Below are positions 8,857 to 17,614 of a DNA stretch of 64,000 nt, piece after piece. The notes under the pieces were generated by a model, which was not told the DNA's origin, did not search any database, and worked only from the letters and a program-made list of their open reading frames with translations. The position numbers were made by a program, and so were the translations under genes. Every line of letters begins with the position of its first letter. Positions within the stretch are counted from its first letter, which is position 1. The stretch is from an uncultured Collinsella sp. (GTDB taxonomy: Bacteria; Actinomycetota; Coriobacteriia; Coriobacteriales; Coriobacteriaceae): the NCBI GenBank assembly GCA_959599095.1, contig CAUGGC010000001.1, positions 62,001-126,000 on the forward strand. The letters are read 5' to 3'.

Positions 8857-9819
8857 ATGCACGGAACTGATTTTGGTCGCACGCTCATCATCGCCAACCC
8901 AGCCGCCCAGTCGGGTGCGGCGCGCAAAGTTGCCGAGCGCCTGCAACGCTTTTTGGATATGACCGCACGCGCATCCCAGTTTGACCTGGTACTGACCGAA
9001 CGCACGGGGCACGCCAAGGATCTTGCCGCGCGGGCCCAGGGCTATCGCACCGTTATCGCCCTTGGCGGCGACGGCGTGATCCACGAGGTCGTCAATGGAC
9101 TCATGACGCAGAACGAGGCGGTCCGTCCCGCCCTTGCCGTCCTGCCCGTGGGCTCCGGCAACGATTTCGCCCAAACGCTCGGCATCGAAGATTTCTCCGG
9201 CAAGGATTTTGGCGCGCTGCTCACCTGTGAGCTGCAGCGTCAGGACATCGGGCGCATTCGCTCTTGGAACCCCGCAAGCGGTAACGGCGAGGCTACCGTT
9301 GAGTACTACGACCAGACGCTTTCGGTCGGCATCGATGCCGCCATCGGCCTTGGCACCACCGAACTGCGCAAAAAGACCGGCTTGACGGGCGCTCCGCTCT
9401 ACACCCTCTCGGGACTTGAGCAGTTTGGCCTGCGCTATCGCAACTACCCCATGACAGCCAGCTTTGACGGCGCGCCCGCCGAGCGCGTGAGGGCGATCAT
9501 CATGGCGATTCAGCTGGGTCCCACGTATGGCTCGGGCTATCGCATCTGCCCCGATGCCGACCCCTGCGACGGCATGCTCGACGTCTGCTACGCCTGCGGC
9601 CCTGTCCCTCGTGCGGTTGCCCTGCCTATGTTTCTTTCGGCCAAGGACGGCCACCATACCAAGTTGCCACCGGTTCGCATGCGCCGATGCCGCCATGCCG
9701 AACTCACTTTTGAGGAGCCCGACTACCCCATCCAAGCCGACGGCGAGCCCATCGTCGCCTCGCGCATCGAGGTCGACGTCCTACCCGGCGCCCTCCAAGT
9801 CTGGCACCCCGCCCACTAG
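8857..9819 (+). CDS. YegS/DgkB-type diacylglycerol or lipid kinase
   Basis: The N-terminal catalytic domain starts with LIIANPAAQSGAARK and contains the nucleotide-binding signature VIALGGDGVIHEVVNGL (about residue 65) and LPVGSGNDFAQTLG, both diagnostic of the diacylglycerol kinase family. The family phosphorylates lipids such as diacylglycerol at the membrane face. I chose the ATG at 8857, seven bases after GGGAG. The longer frame from 8785 has no ribosome site and no family match. The exact lipid substrate cannot be told. Confidence 0.85.
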   Translation: MHGTDFGRTLIIANPAAQSGAARKVAERLQRFLDMTARASQFDLVLTERTGHAKDLAARAQGYRTVIALGGDGVIHEVVNGLMTQNEAVRPALAVLPVGSGNDFAQTLGIEDFSGKDFGALLTCELQRQDIGRIRSWNPASGNGEATVEYYDQTLSVGIDAAIGLGTTELRKKTGLTGAPLYTLSGLEQFGLRYRNYPMTASFDGAPAERVRAIIMAIQLGPTYGSGYRICPDADPCDGMLDVCYACGPVPRAVALPMFLSAKDGHHTKLPPVRMRRCRHAELTFEEPDYPIQADGEPIVASRIEVDVLPGALQVWHPAH

Positions 9820-9826
9820 CCATCCC

Positions 9827-9897
9827 TAAGTTGCGGTGAAATAGGGACTGTTTATGCAGATAAAGACGCAAAACGGTCCCTATTTCACCGCAACTTA
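9827..9897. repeat. 22-bp perfect inverted repeat between convergent genes
   Basis: Arms 9827-9848 and 9876-9897 are perfectly complementary and surround a 27-base loop. The arm sequence TTGCGGTGAAATAGGGAC is closely related to the arm of the palindrome at 30727-30789. It lies between the convergent lipid kinase and rescue-factor genes, so it can act as a two-way stop. It may also be a REP-like element. Confidence 0.8.
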
Positions 9898-9905
9898 TGC
9901 GGAAG

Positions 9906-10286
9906 CTATTCGTCGCTGCCCGGTTTGCGACGGTTGGCCTTTTTAATGGCGTTGAAGTGCTTGTCATTGAGCCTGCGCTGGCGAGAGCGCTGAGGCACCT
10001 TGGTCTTTACGCGTCGGCGCGGTGGACGCCCGCGACGCTCGAGCTCAGCGCGCAGCTTAAGCAGGCAGCTACTACGGTTTTGGAACTGACTGCGACTCTC
10101 GCGCGCCGTCACGGTAATTCCCGAAGGGATATGTTTCATGCGCACCGCCGAGTCCGTCGTGTTGACGCCTTGTCCGCCCGGACCCGTCGCGCGAAACACC
10201 TGCACCTCGCAATCGCGCGCCAACTCCTCGGCCGACATCTCGGCATAGCGCGCATACTCGCGCCATCCCATCTTGTTCTCATCCAT
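9906..10286 (-). CDS. ArfB-like ribosome-rescue/release factor homolog
   Basis: This is a short protein (126 residues) carrying only the catalytic domain of class I release factors. GPGGQGVN near residue 40 contains the GGQ motif that triggers peptidyl-tRNA hydrolysis. No codon-recognition domain is present. The C-terminal 40 residues are very rich in Lys and Arg (RRRVKTKVPQRSRQRR), like the tail of ArfB/YaeJ that enters the empty mRNA channel of stalled ribosomes. The start at 10286 has GGGGAGGTGTTGAT in front. The role is inferred from the family, and RF-H-like proteins are an alternative. Confidence 0.75.
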   Translation of the reverse strand: MDENKMGWREYARYAEMSAEELARDCEVQVFRATGPGGQGVNTTDSAVRMKHIPSGITVTARESRSQFQNRSSCLLKLRAELERRGRPPRRRVKTKVPQRSRQRRLNDKHFNAIKKANRRKPGSDE

Positions 10287-10305
10287 ATCAACACCTCCCC
10301 TCATA

Positions 10306-10342
10306 CAAAAAATGTGACAAAGGGGCAGTCCCTTTGTCACAT
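10306..10342 (-). terminator. Rho-independent terminator after xpt
   Basis: On the minus strand, GTGACAAAGGG, a short loop and CCCTTTGTCAC are followed by ATTTTTTG. It closes the xpt transcript ahead of the rescue-factor gene. The GGGACTG-like core resembles the other short palindromes in this window. Confidence 0.85.
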
Positions 10343-10369
10343 CGCATACCAATCGCTTGTGTTGCGCGC

Positions 10370-10948
10370 TTAGGCGAAGGTGATCTCGCCGGTCTCACAG
10401 TCCATATCGGCGATACGGGCCAGGCTCTCAACGCGGAAGCCACGCTCGCGGAGCTTATCGCCACCGCCCTGGAAGCCCTTCTCCACCGCAATGCCAATGC
10501 CGGATACCTCGGCACCCGCAGCCTCGCAGATCTTGATAAGACCCTCGAGCGCGCAGCCGTTGGCCAAGAAGTCGTCGATGATCAGGACCTTGTCGCCCTC
10601 AGACAGGAAGCGCTTGCCAACGATGACCGGGTACTCCTTTTGCTTGGTAAAGGAGTAGATGGTCGTGGCATACTGCTCGCCGTCGAGGTTGATGGACTGC
10701 GCCTTCTTGGCAAAGACCACCGGCACACCGCCAAAATGCTGAGCCGCGATGCAGGCCATGCCAATGCCCGAAGCCTCAATCGTCAGGATCTTGTTGATCT
10801 CGACGCCCTCGAACAGACGGGCCCACTCGGCACCCATGTGGTCAAACAGCTCAACGTCGCACTGGTGGTTGAGGAAGGCATCAACCTTAAGGACGTTACC
10901 GGCCTTTACGATGCCGTCATGGCGAATACGATCCTCAAGCTCCTGCAT
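10370..10948 (-). CDS. xpt: Xanthine phosphoribosyltransferase
   Basis: This enzyme joins xanthine to PRPP to give XMP in purine salvage. The 192-residue product has the PRPP-binding motif [11 protein letters not shown] (about residue 125) and the base-pocket opening [14 protein letters not shown], both typical of Bacillus Xpt. The start at 10948 follows GAAGGGG. In many Firmicutes xpt is under a guanine riboswitch. I see no purine riboswitch in the short leader here. It is probably monocistronic. Confidence 0.92.
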   Translation of the reverse strand: MQELEDRIRHDGIVKAGNVLKVDAFLNHQCDVELFDHMGAEWARLFEGVEINKILTIEASGIGMACIAAQHFGGVPVVFAKKAQSINLDGEQYATTIYSFTKQKEYPVIVGKRFLSEGDKVLIIDDFLANGCALEGLIKICEAAGAEVSGIGIAVEKGFQGGGDKLRERGFRVESLARIADMDCETGEITFA

Positions 10949-11105
10949 GGCGCAACCCCTTCTTGCGGCAATGATACCGCGCGATTAATAAACGTTGTTC
11001 GATAGTCTACCACGGACCGACCCCCGCCCGCCCCACAAGCCGCATCGCACCACAAACCAGTCTTTTTGGGACGGCGCGAATCGTGGCAGACAGCCTCCCA
11101 ACACG

Positions 11106-12410
11106 CTAATGGCGGGCGCGCATCTTCACCAAACGCACCATGGCGAGCGCAAAGCCCACAGCGGCAACAGCCATGAGCACGTAGAACACTGAGCGAAAGC
11201 CGAATAGGAATACATCCGGACGTCCTGCAACAAAACTGGTCACGGCCTCGCCCATCGCCACACTCATCTGCCCATACAAGATATTCGATGCCACCGTAAT
11301 GCCGAGTGCCATGCCGGCGTAGCGCGCCAAACTGCCCAAGCTGCCCGCAAAGCCGAGCGCCTCGCGCGGAGCCGAGCCCATATACAGCGAGTTATTGGGG
11401 CTCTGGAAAATCGACGTGCCGCACGACATAAACGCGGCACAGCACACGATCACAGGGATGGAAGAGTGCTCGTCGAGTGTGCTTACCGCAAAAAGACCGC
11501 ACACGTACACTCCCAGGCCGACCGCCGTGGGGCCCTCGCAGCCAACACGGTCCGAAACCGTACCCGAAAGAGGGCCGATAAAGGCATTCACCATCGGCAG
11601 CGCCAAAAAGAGCAGGCCCGAGATGTCGGAACCAAAGCCGTGGGCGTCCTGAAAATAGAACGGCAAAATAAACTCGGATGCACCAATGCCAACGAACACG
11701 ATGAGCATACAGGCAAGGTTGATGGTGAAGGCCGAATTAGCAAAGCAGCGACGCGCGGCCTCCGCCAACGACATGGGGCGCTCGCCGGCCTCCGGCTTAA
11801 CATGCGGCAGTGTGTAAAGTCCCACGATAAACGAGATGACGCCAATGGGCAGGTTGATGAGGAAGATGCTCTCCCAAGGAAAGCTTGCCACCAGCATACC
11901 GCCGAGCACGGGGCCACACATCATGCCGAGGGCCACGAAAGTCGCGAGAATACCCATGGCACGGCCTCGCTCGCGCGCCGGAAACGACTCGGTGATAATG
12001 CCCATGTTGTTAGCCATGGCCGCCGCGCAACCGATACCCTGAACAATGCGTGCCAGAATAAGAACCTCGAGCGAGGCCGAAAGGCCACAAAGCAGCGAGC
12101 CAACCGTAAAGACGATGACGCCCAGCTGGAACACATTCACTTTGCCGCGCACGTCGCCCAGGCGGCCAAACGGCAACATAGCCACGCAAGTCGCAAGCAG
12201 ATACACCGAGCTTACCAGCTGGATGCGATCGAGGCCCACGCCCAGCTCCTTTTGCATCACGGGCAGCGCCACGGTCACGACGGTCGAATCCAGACACACC
12301 ATAAACGTCATGATGAGCACGGTAAACAGAATCGCCCATTTGTTTTTGCCATGGGTGTCGCCCTCTAGGGCAAGGTGCTCGCGGCGCAGCTGCTCTGCGG
12401 TTTTCTCCAT
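11106..12410 (-). CDS. MFS transporter, DHA2-type drug efflux family
   Basis: This is a multi-spanning membrane exporter. Motifs in order are the D-rich first helix (FMVCLDSTVVTVALPVM), motif A between helices 2 and 3 (PFGRLGDVRGK), motif C-like GPVLGGMLVASFPWESIFLINLPIG, and a second-half SGTVSDRVG. These fit drug:proton antiporters of the EmrB/QacA group, although only about 12-14 spans fit in 434 residues. I prefer the ATG at 12410, six bases from GAAAGG, over the one at 12416. Substrate cannot be told. It lies downstream of metY across a strong terminator, so it probably has its own promoter. Confidence 0.82.
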   Translation of the reverse strand: MEKTAEQLRREHLALEGDTHGKNKWAILFTVLIMTFMVCLDSTVVTVALPVMQKELGVGLDRIQLVSSVYLLATCVAMLPFGRLGDVRGKVNVFQLGVIVFTVGSLLCGLSASLEVLILARIVQGIGCAAAMANNMGIITESFPARERGRAMGILATFVALGMMCGPVLGGMLVASFPWESIFLINLPIGVISFIVGLYTLPHVKPEAGERPMSLAEAARRCFANSAFTINLACMLIVFVGIGASEFILPFYFQDAHGFGSDISGLLFLALPMVNAFIGPLSGTVSDRVGCEGPTAVGLGVYVCGLFAVSTLDEHSSIPVIVCCAAFMSCGTSIFQSPNNSLYMGSAPREALGFAGSLGSLARYAGMALGITVASNILYGQMSVAMGEAVTSFVAGRPDVFLFGFRSVFYVLMAVAAVGFALAMVRLVKMRARH

Positions 12411-12436
12411 ATCCATCCTTTCGAGTGGCCCAACGC

Positions 12437-12484
12437 AAAAAAACGGGGCCCCAATCGCCTGCAAACAGCCGCGATTGGGGCCCC
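12437..12484 (-). terminator. Strong terminator after metY
   Basis: A 14-pair perfect stem GGGGCCCCAATCGC/GCGATTGGGGCCCC is followed by GTTTTTTT on the minus strand. It lies between metY and the MFS gene. Confidence 0.92.
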
Positions 12485-12552
12485 GCCTACGGAATCGGAA
12501 CAAAAGGTCGCCGAAGCTTTCTGCCAGCATCGGCACCTTGTACGGAGCTAGC

Positions 12553-13836
12553 CTAGCACTGCGCGAGCGCCTGCTCAAGGTCGGCAATCAGATCGGCCGT
12601 GTCCTCGAGCCCGCACGACAGGCGCACCATGTCGGCGGAGATGCCGCAGGCGATGAGCTCTTCATTGTTCATCTGGCGATGCGTAGCGTTAGCGGGATGC
12701 AGACAGCAAGTGCGGGCGTCGGCCACGTGCGTGGCGATCTGGGCGAGCTTGAGGCTCTTCATAAAGGTCTCGGCCGCCGCGCGACCACCGTTAAAGCCAA
12801 AGCTCACGACGCCGCAGGTACCGTTGGGCATGTACTTCTGAGCCAGGTCATAGTACTTGTCGCCCTCCAGGCCCGGATAGCTCACGAAGCGCACCTTGGG
12901 ATGGCTCTGCAGGAACTTGGCAACGGCCAGGCCGTTCTCGCAATGACGCGGCATACGCACGTGCAGGCTCTCGAGCGAGCTGTTCAGGAAAAACGCCGCC
13001 TGCGGGTTCTGCATGGGGCCAAGATCGCGCATGAGCTGCGCGGTGGCCTTGGTGATAAAGGCGCCCTCGCGACCGAACTTCTCGGCATACGTCACGCCGT
13101 GGTAGCTCTCGTCGGGCGTAGTGAGACCCGGGAACTTGTCCGCATGAGCCATCCAGTCAAACTGACCGTGGTCGACGATCACGCCGCCCAGGTAGGCAGC
13201 ATGCCCATCCATGTACTTGGTGGTGGAGTGCGTAACGATGTCGGCGCCCCACTCAAAGGGACGGCACATCACGGGCGTCGGGAAGGTGTTGTCGACCATC
13301 AGCGGCACGCCGTGGTCATGCGCGGCCTTGGCAAAGCGCTCAATATCGAGCACGGCAAGGGCAGGGTTGGCAATCGTCTCGCCAAAGACGAGCTTGGTAT
13401 TGGGCTCAAAGGCTGCCTCGAGCTCCTCGTCGGTGCAGTCGGGGGCAACGAACGTGCAGGTCAGACCCATACGCTCCATGGTATGGGCGAGCAGGTTATA
13501 GGTACCGCCGTAGATGGCAGAGCTCGCGACCACGTGATCGCCGGCACCGGCAACGTTAAAGATCGCAAGGAAGTTCGCAGCCATGCCCGAGCTCGTGAGC
13601 ATCGCAGCGGTGCCGCCCTCCATCTCGCAGATCTTGGCGGCAACCAGATCGCACGTGGGGTTCTGCAGACGGCTGTAGAAGTAGCCCGACTCCTCCAGGT
13701 CAAACAGCTTGCCCATGTGCTCCGACGTGTCGTACTTCCACGTGGTGGACTGGTAGATAGGCACCTGGCGCGGCTCCGCGTCGCCCGGGCGATAGCCGCC
13801 CTGAACACATGTGGTACCGATAGTCTGCTCGCTCAT
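12553..13836 (-). CDS. metY: O-acetylhomoserine sulfhydrylase (MetY type), PLP-dependent
   Basis: A Cys/Met-metabolism PLP enzyme that makes homocysteine from O-acetylhomoserine and sulfide. The sequence shows YSRLQNPT near residue 54 (PLP phosphate and substrate contacts), MLTSSGMAA, the Schiff-base segment HSTTKYMDGH (about residue 205, lysine in TKY) and a C-terminal LHPANATHRQ. Length (427 residues) and the GHA(A)YLGG stretch fit MetY rather than the shorter MetB/MetC. The start at 13836 follows AAGGGAGC. No SAM riboswitch is visible upstream. Confidence 0.87.
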   Translation of the reverse strand: MSEQTIGTTCVQGGYRPGDAEPRQVPIYQSTTWKYDTSEHMGKLFDLEESGYFYSRLQNPTCDLVAAKICEMEGGTAAMLTSSGMAANFLAIFNVAGAGDHVVASSAIYGGTYNLLAHTMERMGLTCTFVAPDCTDEELEAAFEPNTKLVFGETIANPALAVLDIERFAKAAHDHGVPLMVDNTFPTPVMCRPFEWGADIVTHSTTKYMDGHAAYLGGVIVDHGQFDWMAHADKFPGLTTPDESYHGVTYAEKFGREGAFITKATAQLMRDLGPMQNPQAAFFLNSSLESLHVRMPRHCENGLAVAKFLQSHPKVRFVSYPGLEGDKYYDLAQKYMPNGTCGVVSFGFNGGRAAAETFMKSLKLAQIATHVADARTCCLHPANATHRQMNNEELIACGISADMVRLSCGLEDTADLIADLEQALAQC

Positions 13837-14011
13837 ATCTTGCTCCCTTGCCTGGGTTACGTTTATTCGGTTCACGATACCGCTACCCTGCACCCCTCTC
13901 AACCCATCCCCAAGGTGGGTTATGAGACAAATTGATCAGGGTATTTATCTCAAGCCTTGGGCATTTGCTCGATAGATAAAAATGAGGCATACATGAAGCT
14001 CTCGATGATTA

Positions 14012-14053
14012 CGTGCACCGTCACGGGTACCATAGGCGGGTACACCGTGACCA
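14012..14053 (+). promoter_or_regulatory. Dyad-symmetric operator candidate before the C_GCAxxG_C_C gene
   Basis: The stretch GTCACGGGTACC, seven bases, then GGGTACACCGTGAC forms an imperfect inverted repeat just before the ribosome site of the next gene. Overlapping it, GTGCACCGT-C-ACGGGTAC makes a second dyad with a TACCAT -10-like hexamer. This arrangement is reminiscent of MerR-type promoters, but no regulator gene is adjacent. Confidence 0.35.
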
Positions 14054-14064
14054 AGGAGACAACG

Positions 14065-14511
14065 ATGAAGCAAATCGATACGGCCCAGCTCGACATCACC
14101 GCCTGTCAGGCCCAAGCTGCCGAATACCACGCCCGTGGCTTTAACTGCGCCCAGGCCGTCGCCTGCACGCTCGCGCCCGCCGTCGGGCTCGACCCCCAGA
14201 TCGCCTTTACCCTCACCGAGGGCTTTGGTGCCGGCATGGGCGGCATGACCGAAACCTGCGGCGCCATCTCGGGCGCCGTGGCCATCATGGGCTTTGTAAT
14301 GAGCGACGGCATGGAAAACCCCAAGACCAAGGGCCAGACCTACAAGCTGTCGCGCGAGATCGCCAAGCGTTTTGGCGAGAAGAACACGACGACCGTCTGC
14401 GGCACGCTCAAGGGTGTCGGATCGGATAAGGGTCCGCTCCGCAGCTGCCCCGGCTGCATCGACGATGCCATCGAGATCGCCTGCGATGTGCTAAAGCAGC
14501 TCGCCGAGTAA
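14065..14511 (+). CDS. C_GCAxxG_C_C family protein (putative redox protein)
   Basis: A 148-residue protein with the conserved cysteine pattern that names the family: FNCAQAV (about residue 31), ETCGAISGAVAIMG (about residue 66), VCGTLKG and SCPGCIDDA near the C-terminus. Members are small putative redox or metal-binding proteins without a proven reaction. The start at 14065 follows AAGGAGACAACG; the longer frame from 13957 runs through the dyad element upstream. It stands alone between metY and yigZ. Confidence 0.8.
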   Translation: MKQIDTAQLDITACQAQAAEYHARGFNCAQAVACTLAPAVGLDPQIAFTLTEGFGAGMGGMTETCGAISGAVAIMGFVMSDGMENPKTKGQTYKLSREIAKRFGEKNTTTVCGTLKGVGSDKGPLRSCPGCIDDAIEIACDVLKQLAE

Positions 14512-14578
14512 ACGGCAGCAAAATAAAACGACTGCCGGCGCGCTTGGGATCCATCCAAAAGCACACCGGCCGTCGCCG

Positions 14579-15214
14579 TTAGAACTCGGCAAATTCGGGA
14601 GCGCCGACCTCGATCTCCTCGCGCCCCGCCATAAGCTCGCGCACCTTGGCGCAAAATGGCTCCTGCTCCCCCGCCTTAAACACCAAATGAAGTGTCACGG
14701 CATCCGCGTAATCGGTATCCGAAACCTTGGCACCCGAATCCTGCGCCAAACGAAGCACCTGCTCATACTGCGGATAGGCCACATGCACGTCAACCGGCAC
14801 AACGCTTGTCATCTCGACGATCTGCCCGGCCTCCTGAGCCGCGGCCACCGCCGCCTGCGTCGCCGCGGTATAGGCGCGCACCAAGCCACCAGGACCCAAC
14901 AGCGTGCCACCAAAATAGCGCGTCACTACGCAGCAAACATTTTTGAGCGCCGCACCGCGCAACACCTCGAGCGTCGGCATACCGCTCGTGCGGCTCGGCT
15001 CACCGTCATCGCTCTGGCGCTCGCGTCCATCGACCAAAATCCACGCGGGAACATTGTGTCGAGCGTCGTAATGACGCTTGCGAACCATCTCGATAAAGGC
15101 ATTCGCCTCATCCTCGGACTCAATATGGACCAGCTGGGCAATAAACCGGCTCTTGCGGTCCACAAACTCGCCCGAAGCCTCAATATTCGATTGCAGAGTA
15201 AAATAGCTGTCCAA
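14579..15214 (-). CDS. YigZ/IMPACT family protein
   Basis: A 211-residue protein with the IMPACT N-terminal domain: KSRFIAQLVHIESEDEANAFI, then the signature DGEPSRTSGMPTLEVL (about residues 70-85) and TRYFGGTLLGPGGLVRAYT, followed by the small DUF1949-type C-terminal domain. Eukaryotic IMPACT affects translation control, but the bacterial role is unsettled. No ATG is available. TTG at 15214, five bases after GAGGGG, fits best, and TTG at 15217 is the alternative. A hydrophobic reading frame enters this gene from upstream in another frame (15203-15320) and may be the end of an older gene. Confidence 0.85.
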   Translation of the reverse strand: MDSYFTLQSNIEASGEFVDRKSRFIAQLVHIESEDEANAFIEMVRKRHYDARHNVPAWILVDGRERQSDDGEPSRTSGMPTLEVLRGAALKNVCCVVTRYFGGTLLGPGGLVRAYTAATQAAVAAAQEAGQIVEMTSVVPVDVHVAYPQYEQVLRLAQDSGAKVSDTDYADAVTLHLVFKAGEQEPFCAKVRELMAGREEIEVGAPEFAEF

Positions 15215-15331
15215 CAAAGCCCCTCAACAGAATAAAGCGCAGCAACAAACAGCTTCAATAATACGGCAAAGGCCGAACCGATAATCCCGGTAAATAGAAC
15301 GACAACGCCAATGACCAGGCAAAAACAGCGA

Positions 15332-15440
15332 GACGGCGTCAGCTGAGTCGATTTGGCCCGAAAGAGGAGGGAGCACGCCTTATGGCGGCGACCGACGAAT
15401 GAGCGCCAAATCGGCCAGCTGACGCCGTCGCAGCGTCGAC
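15332..15440. repeat. Structured intergenic element, copy A
   Basis: Outer arms GACGGCGTCAGCTG (15332-15345) and its complement (15416-15429), extended by imperfect pairing, enclose a core with GAAAGAGGAGGG (15360-15371), a GCCTTATGGC mini-hairpin and CGACGAATGA. It ends with GCAGCGTCGAC (15430-15440). The core and end are shared with copy B near 18411-18536, while the stems are unrelated in sequence. It lies eight bases past the 3' end of rnpB. Confidence 0.75.
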
Positions 15441-15447
15441 AAGAATG

Positions 15448-15808
15448 CTGAGTGGGCCTATAAGCCGGGTTCTGTCGTGAACGGTCATTTATCTTGTCTG
15501 CACGTTACCGTGCAGCTCCACGCACGCTACCCGAACGCGGACCGGGCCGGCCCATAGCGTTCCTATTCGCGCTTGCTCCGGATGGGGCTTGCCAAGCCGC
15601 CGTGTTACCACGACGCTGGTGGTCTCTTACACCACCGTTTCAGCTTTTCCCTTTACGCCTTGCGGCGCAGGTGGGAGTCTTCTTTTCTGCGGCGCTTTCC
15701 GTCGGATCACTCCGCCCGGCCGTTAGCCGGCATCCCGCCCTCTGGAGCCCGGACTTTCCTCACGCGTGCTGCAAGCAGCACATCGCGCAACCGTCTGGCC
15801 CACTCAGC
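15448..15808 (-). ncRNA. rnpB: RNase P RNA (bacterial class A)
   Basis: This is the catalytic RNA of RNase P, which trims tRNA 5' ends. On the minus strand the characteristic blocks appear in order: the GAGGAAAGUCCGGGCUCC conserved region near the 5' end, a UGCCGGCUAACGG stretch, and ACAGAACCCGGCUUAUAG at the 3' end. The two ends pair as helix P1 (GCUGAGUGGGCC with GGCCCACUCAGC), which fixes the boundaries at 15808 and 15448. Length of about 361 nucleotides fits the class. Confidence 0.97.
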
Positions 15809-15816
15809 AGTGCAAG

Positions 15817-15845
15817 AGTGTAGCACACCGTTGCCGCAGGCAATG
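15817..15845 (-). promoter_or_regulatory. rnpB promoter
   Basis: TACACT on the minus strand (15817-15822) sits about eight bases before the inferred RNA 5' end, as a -10 box should. The -35 region is weak (CATTGC at 17 bases, or TTGCCT at 15). Confidence 0.5.
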
Positions 15846-16073
15846 GCACAACACAAGCGTTCGACACGATAAACCAAGAACCACGCTATGCAGTACAATA
15901 GGGTCGTCGATGGGCAACGTCGTCAGTCGAGACGCGACCGCGCTCCGCACCCCTCCGTCTACCCGGTGCGTTCCCGCCTCCTCCCCGAGGCGGGATGTCG
16001 GCATTTTTCATGCACCGACAACCCAATAGTCTGCGAACAGCCAGGGCAGCATCGCGTACCTCAGCAACAAATG
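15846..16073. other. Non-coding gap between rnpB and rpsA
   Basis: No gene is supported. It contains a strong GC hairpin CCCGCCTC/GAGGCGGG at 15974-15995, and a TGTCGG/CCGACA pair flanks ATTTTTC around 15993-16021. These could be a terminator for an unrecognised short plus-strand transcript. Confidence 0.4.
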
Positions 16074-16108
16074 CAAAAAGGGACCCGTCCATTGCGGACG
16101 GATCCCTT
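16074..16108 (-). terminator. rpsA terminator
   Basis: On the minus strand, AAGGGATCCGTCC, loop and GGACGGGTCCCTT are followed by TTT just beyond the rpsA stop. Confidence 0.9.
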
Positions 16109-16132
16109 AAAACAAGTGATCGTCAAACCGAT

Positions 16133-17299
16133 TTACTCGGCGTCGGTCTCCTCGTCCTTCTTCTCGGAAGGCAGCGGGGTAACCTCGATCTCGACGCCCA
16201 GAGTCTCAGCAGCGGACTTCATGGACAGGGAGATACGACGACGGTCGAGGTCGATCTCCATGACCTTGACCTGAACCTTGTCGCCCACGTGGGTGACCTG
16301 AGAAGGCTGATCGACGTGCTTGTTGGCCATCTCGGAGATGTGCACCAGGCCCTCGATGCCCTCGCCCAGGTCGACGAAAGCGCCGAACGGGACAAGCTTG
16401 GTCACAGTGCCCTCGACGATAGCGCCGACGGGGTACTTCTTGACCAGTGCGCGCCACGGATCCTCGGTGGTCTGCTTGAGACCCAGGGAGATGCGCTCGC
16501 GGTTGAGGTCGACGTCGAGAACCTCGACCTCGACCTCCTGGCCGACCTTGACAACCTCGGAAGGATGGTTGACGTGGTTCCAGGAGAGCTCGGAGATGTG
16601 GATGAGGCCGTCGATACCGCCGAGGTCGACGAAGGCGCCGAAGTCGACGATGGAGGAAACGGTGCCCTGGAGACGCATGCCAGACTTGAGCTTGGACAGG
16701 ATCTCAGAGCGCTCGGCCTTACGGGACTCCTCGAGCACGACGCGACGGGAGAGGACAACGTTGTTGCGGTTGCGGTCCATCTCGATGACGCGGGCCTCGA
16801 TGCGGGTGCCCATGTAGGAGGTGAGGTCCTTGACACGACGGAGGTCGACGAGGGAAGCGGGCAGGAAGCCACGCAGGCCGATGTCGAGGATCAGGCCGCC
16901 CTTGACAACCTCGATAACCTCGCCCTCAACGTTCTCGCCGGAGTTGAACTTCTCCTCGATGCGGTTCCAAGCACGCTCGTACTCAGCACGCTTCTTGGAG
17001 AGGACCAGACGACCGTCCTTGTCCTCCTTCTGGAGAACCAGGGCCTCGATGGGATCACCGAGTGCAACGATGTCTGCAGGGTTAGCGTCCTTGCGGATGG
17101 ACAGCTCGCGGACCGGGATAACGCCCTCGGACTTGAATCCGATGTCAACGAGCACCTCGTCATGCTCGATCTTAACGACAGTGCCGTTAACGAGATCGCC
17201 CTCATCAAAGTCGGTAATCGTACCGTCGATGAGGTTGTTCATCTCCTCCTCGTTGACATCGTCAAGAGAGAAAATGGACGAGTTCTGAATCTCACTCAA
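16133..17299 (-). CDS. rpsA: 30S ribosomal protein S1
   Basis: S1 binds mRNA on the small ribosomal subunit and helps start translation. Four S1 (OB-fold) repeats are visible, at about residues 35-105, 120-190, 205-275 and 290-360. The last two are the best conserved (VDFGAFVDLGGIDGLIHISELSW and VPFGAFVDLGEGIEGLVHISEMA). The 388 residues fit the four-domain Gram-positive form rather than the six-domain proteobacterial one. The C-terminal tail is acidic. It has its own promoter region and terminator, so it is a single-gene unit. Confidence 0.95.
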   Translation of the reverse strand: MSEIQNSSIFSLDDVNEEEMNNLIDGTITDFDEGDLVNGTVVKIEHDEVLVDIGFKSEGVIPVRELSIRKDANPADIVALGDPIEALVLQKEDKDGRLVLSKKRAEYERAWNRIEEKFNSGENVEGEVIEVVKGGLILDIGLRGFLPASLVDLRRVKDLTSYMGTRIEARVIEMDRNRNNVVLSRRVVLEESRKAERSEILSKLKSGMRLQGTVSSIVDFGAFVDLGGIDGLIHISELSWNHVNHPSEVVKVGQEVEVEVLDVDLNRERISLGLKQTTEDPWRALVKKYPVGAIVEGTVTKLVPFGAFVDLGEGIEGLVHISEMANKHVDQPSQVTHVGDKVQVKVMEIDLDRRRISLSMKSAAETLGVEIEVTPLPSEKKDEETDAE

Positions 17300-17614
17300 A
17301 GGTGGACCCCTTTCGAACTACGGGGCCCCGATTGCTAGGACCTACAGAAGGGTGCGACAAGCACACAACGTTTAGGAACACTCGGGAGCCGACAGATACT
17401 AATGTGACGCTTATGCAATCACGTTCGTATAGATTACGGGGAAATTACTTCGATTTCAAGCGCGAACTGCGATTTTTTACTCGTATGGAGACTTTTTCGC
17501 AATCTTGTGGACGACCGTCTCCGTAAGTTGACGATAGGCCGTTAGGCATACGGCTTTGGGGTAAAGTATCCGGAACCAACGATTCTGGAACGTTATTTCG
17601 AGAAAGGTGCCCGC
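17300..17614. other. Divergent promoter region of rpsA and a HAD gene
   Basis: No gene is supported in these 315 bases. They must hold the rpsA leader (minus) and the promoter of the HAD gene (plus). TTGACG at about 17528 is a plausible -35 for the latter, but no convincing -10 at the right distance is seen. Confidence 0.4.
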
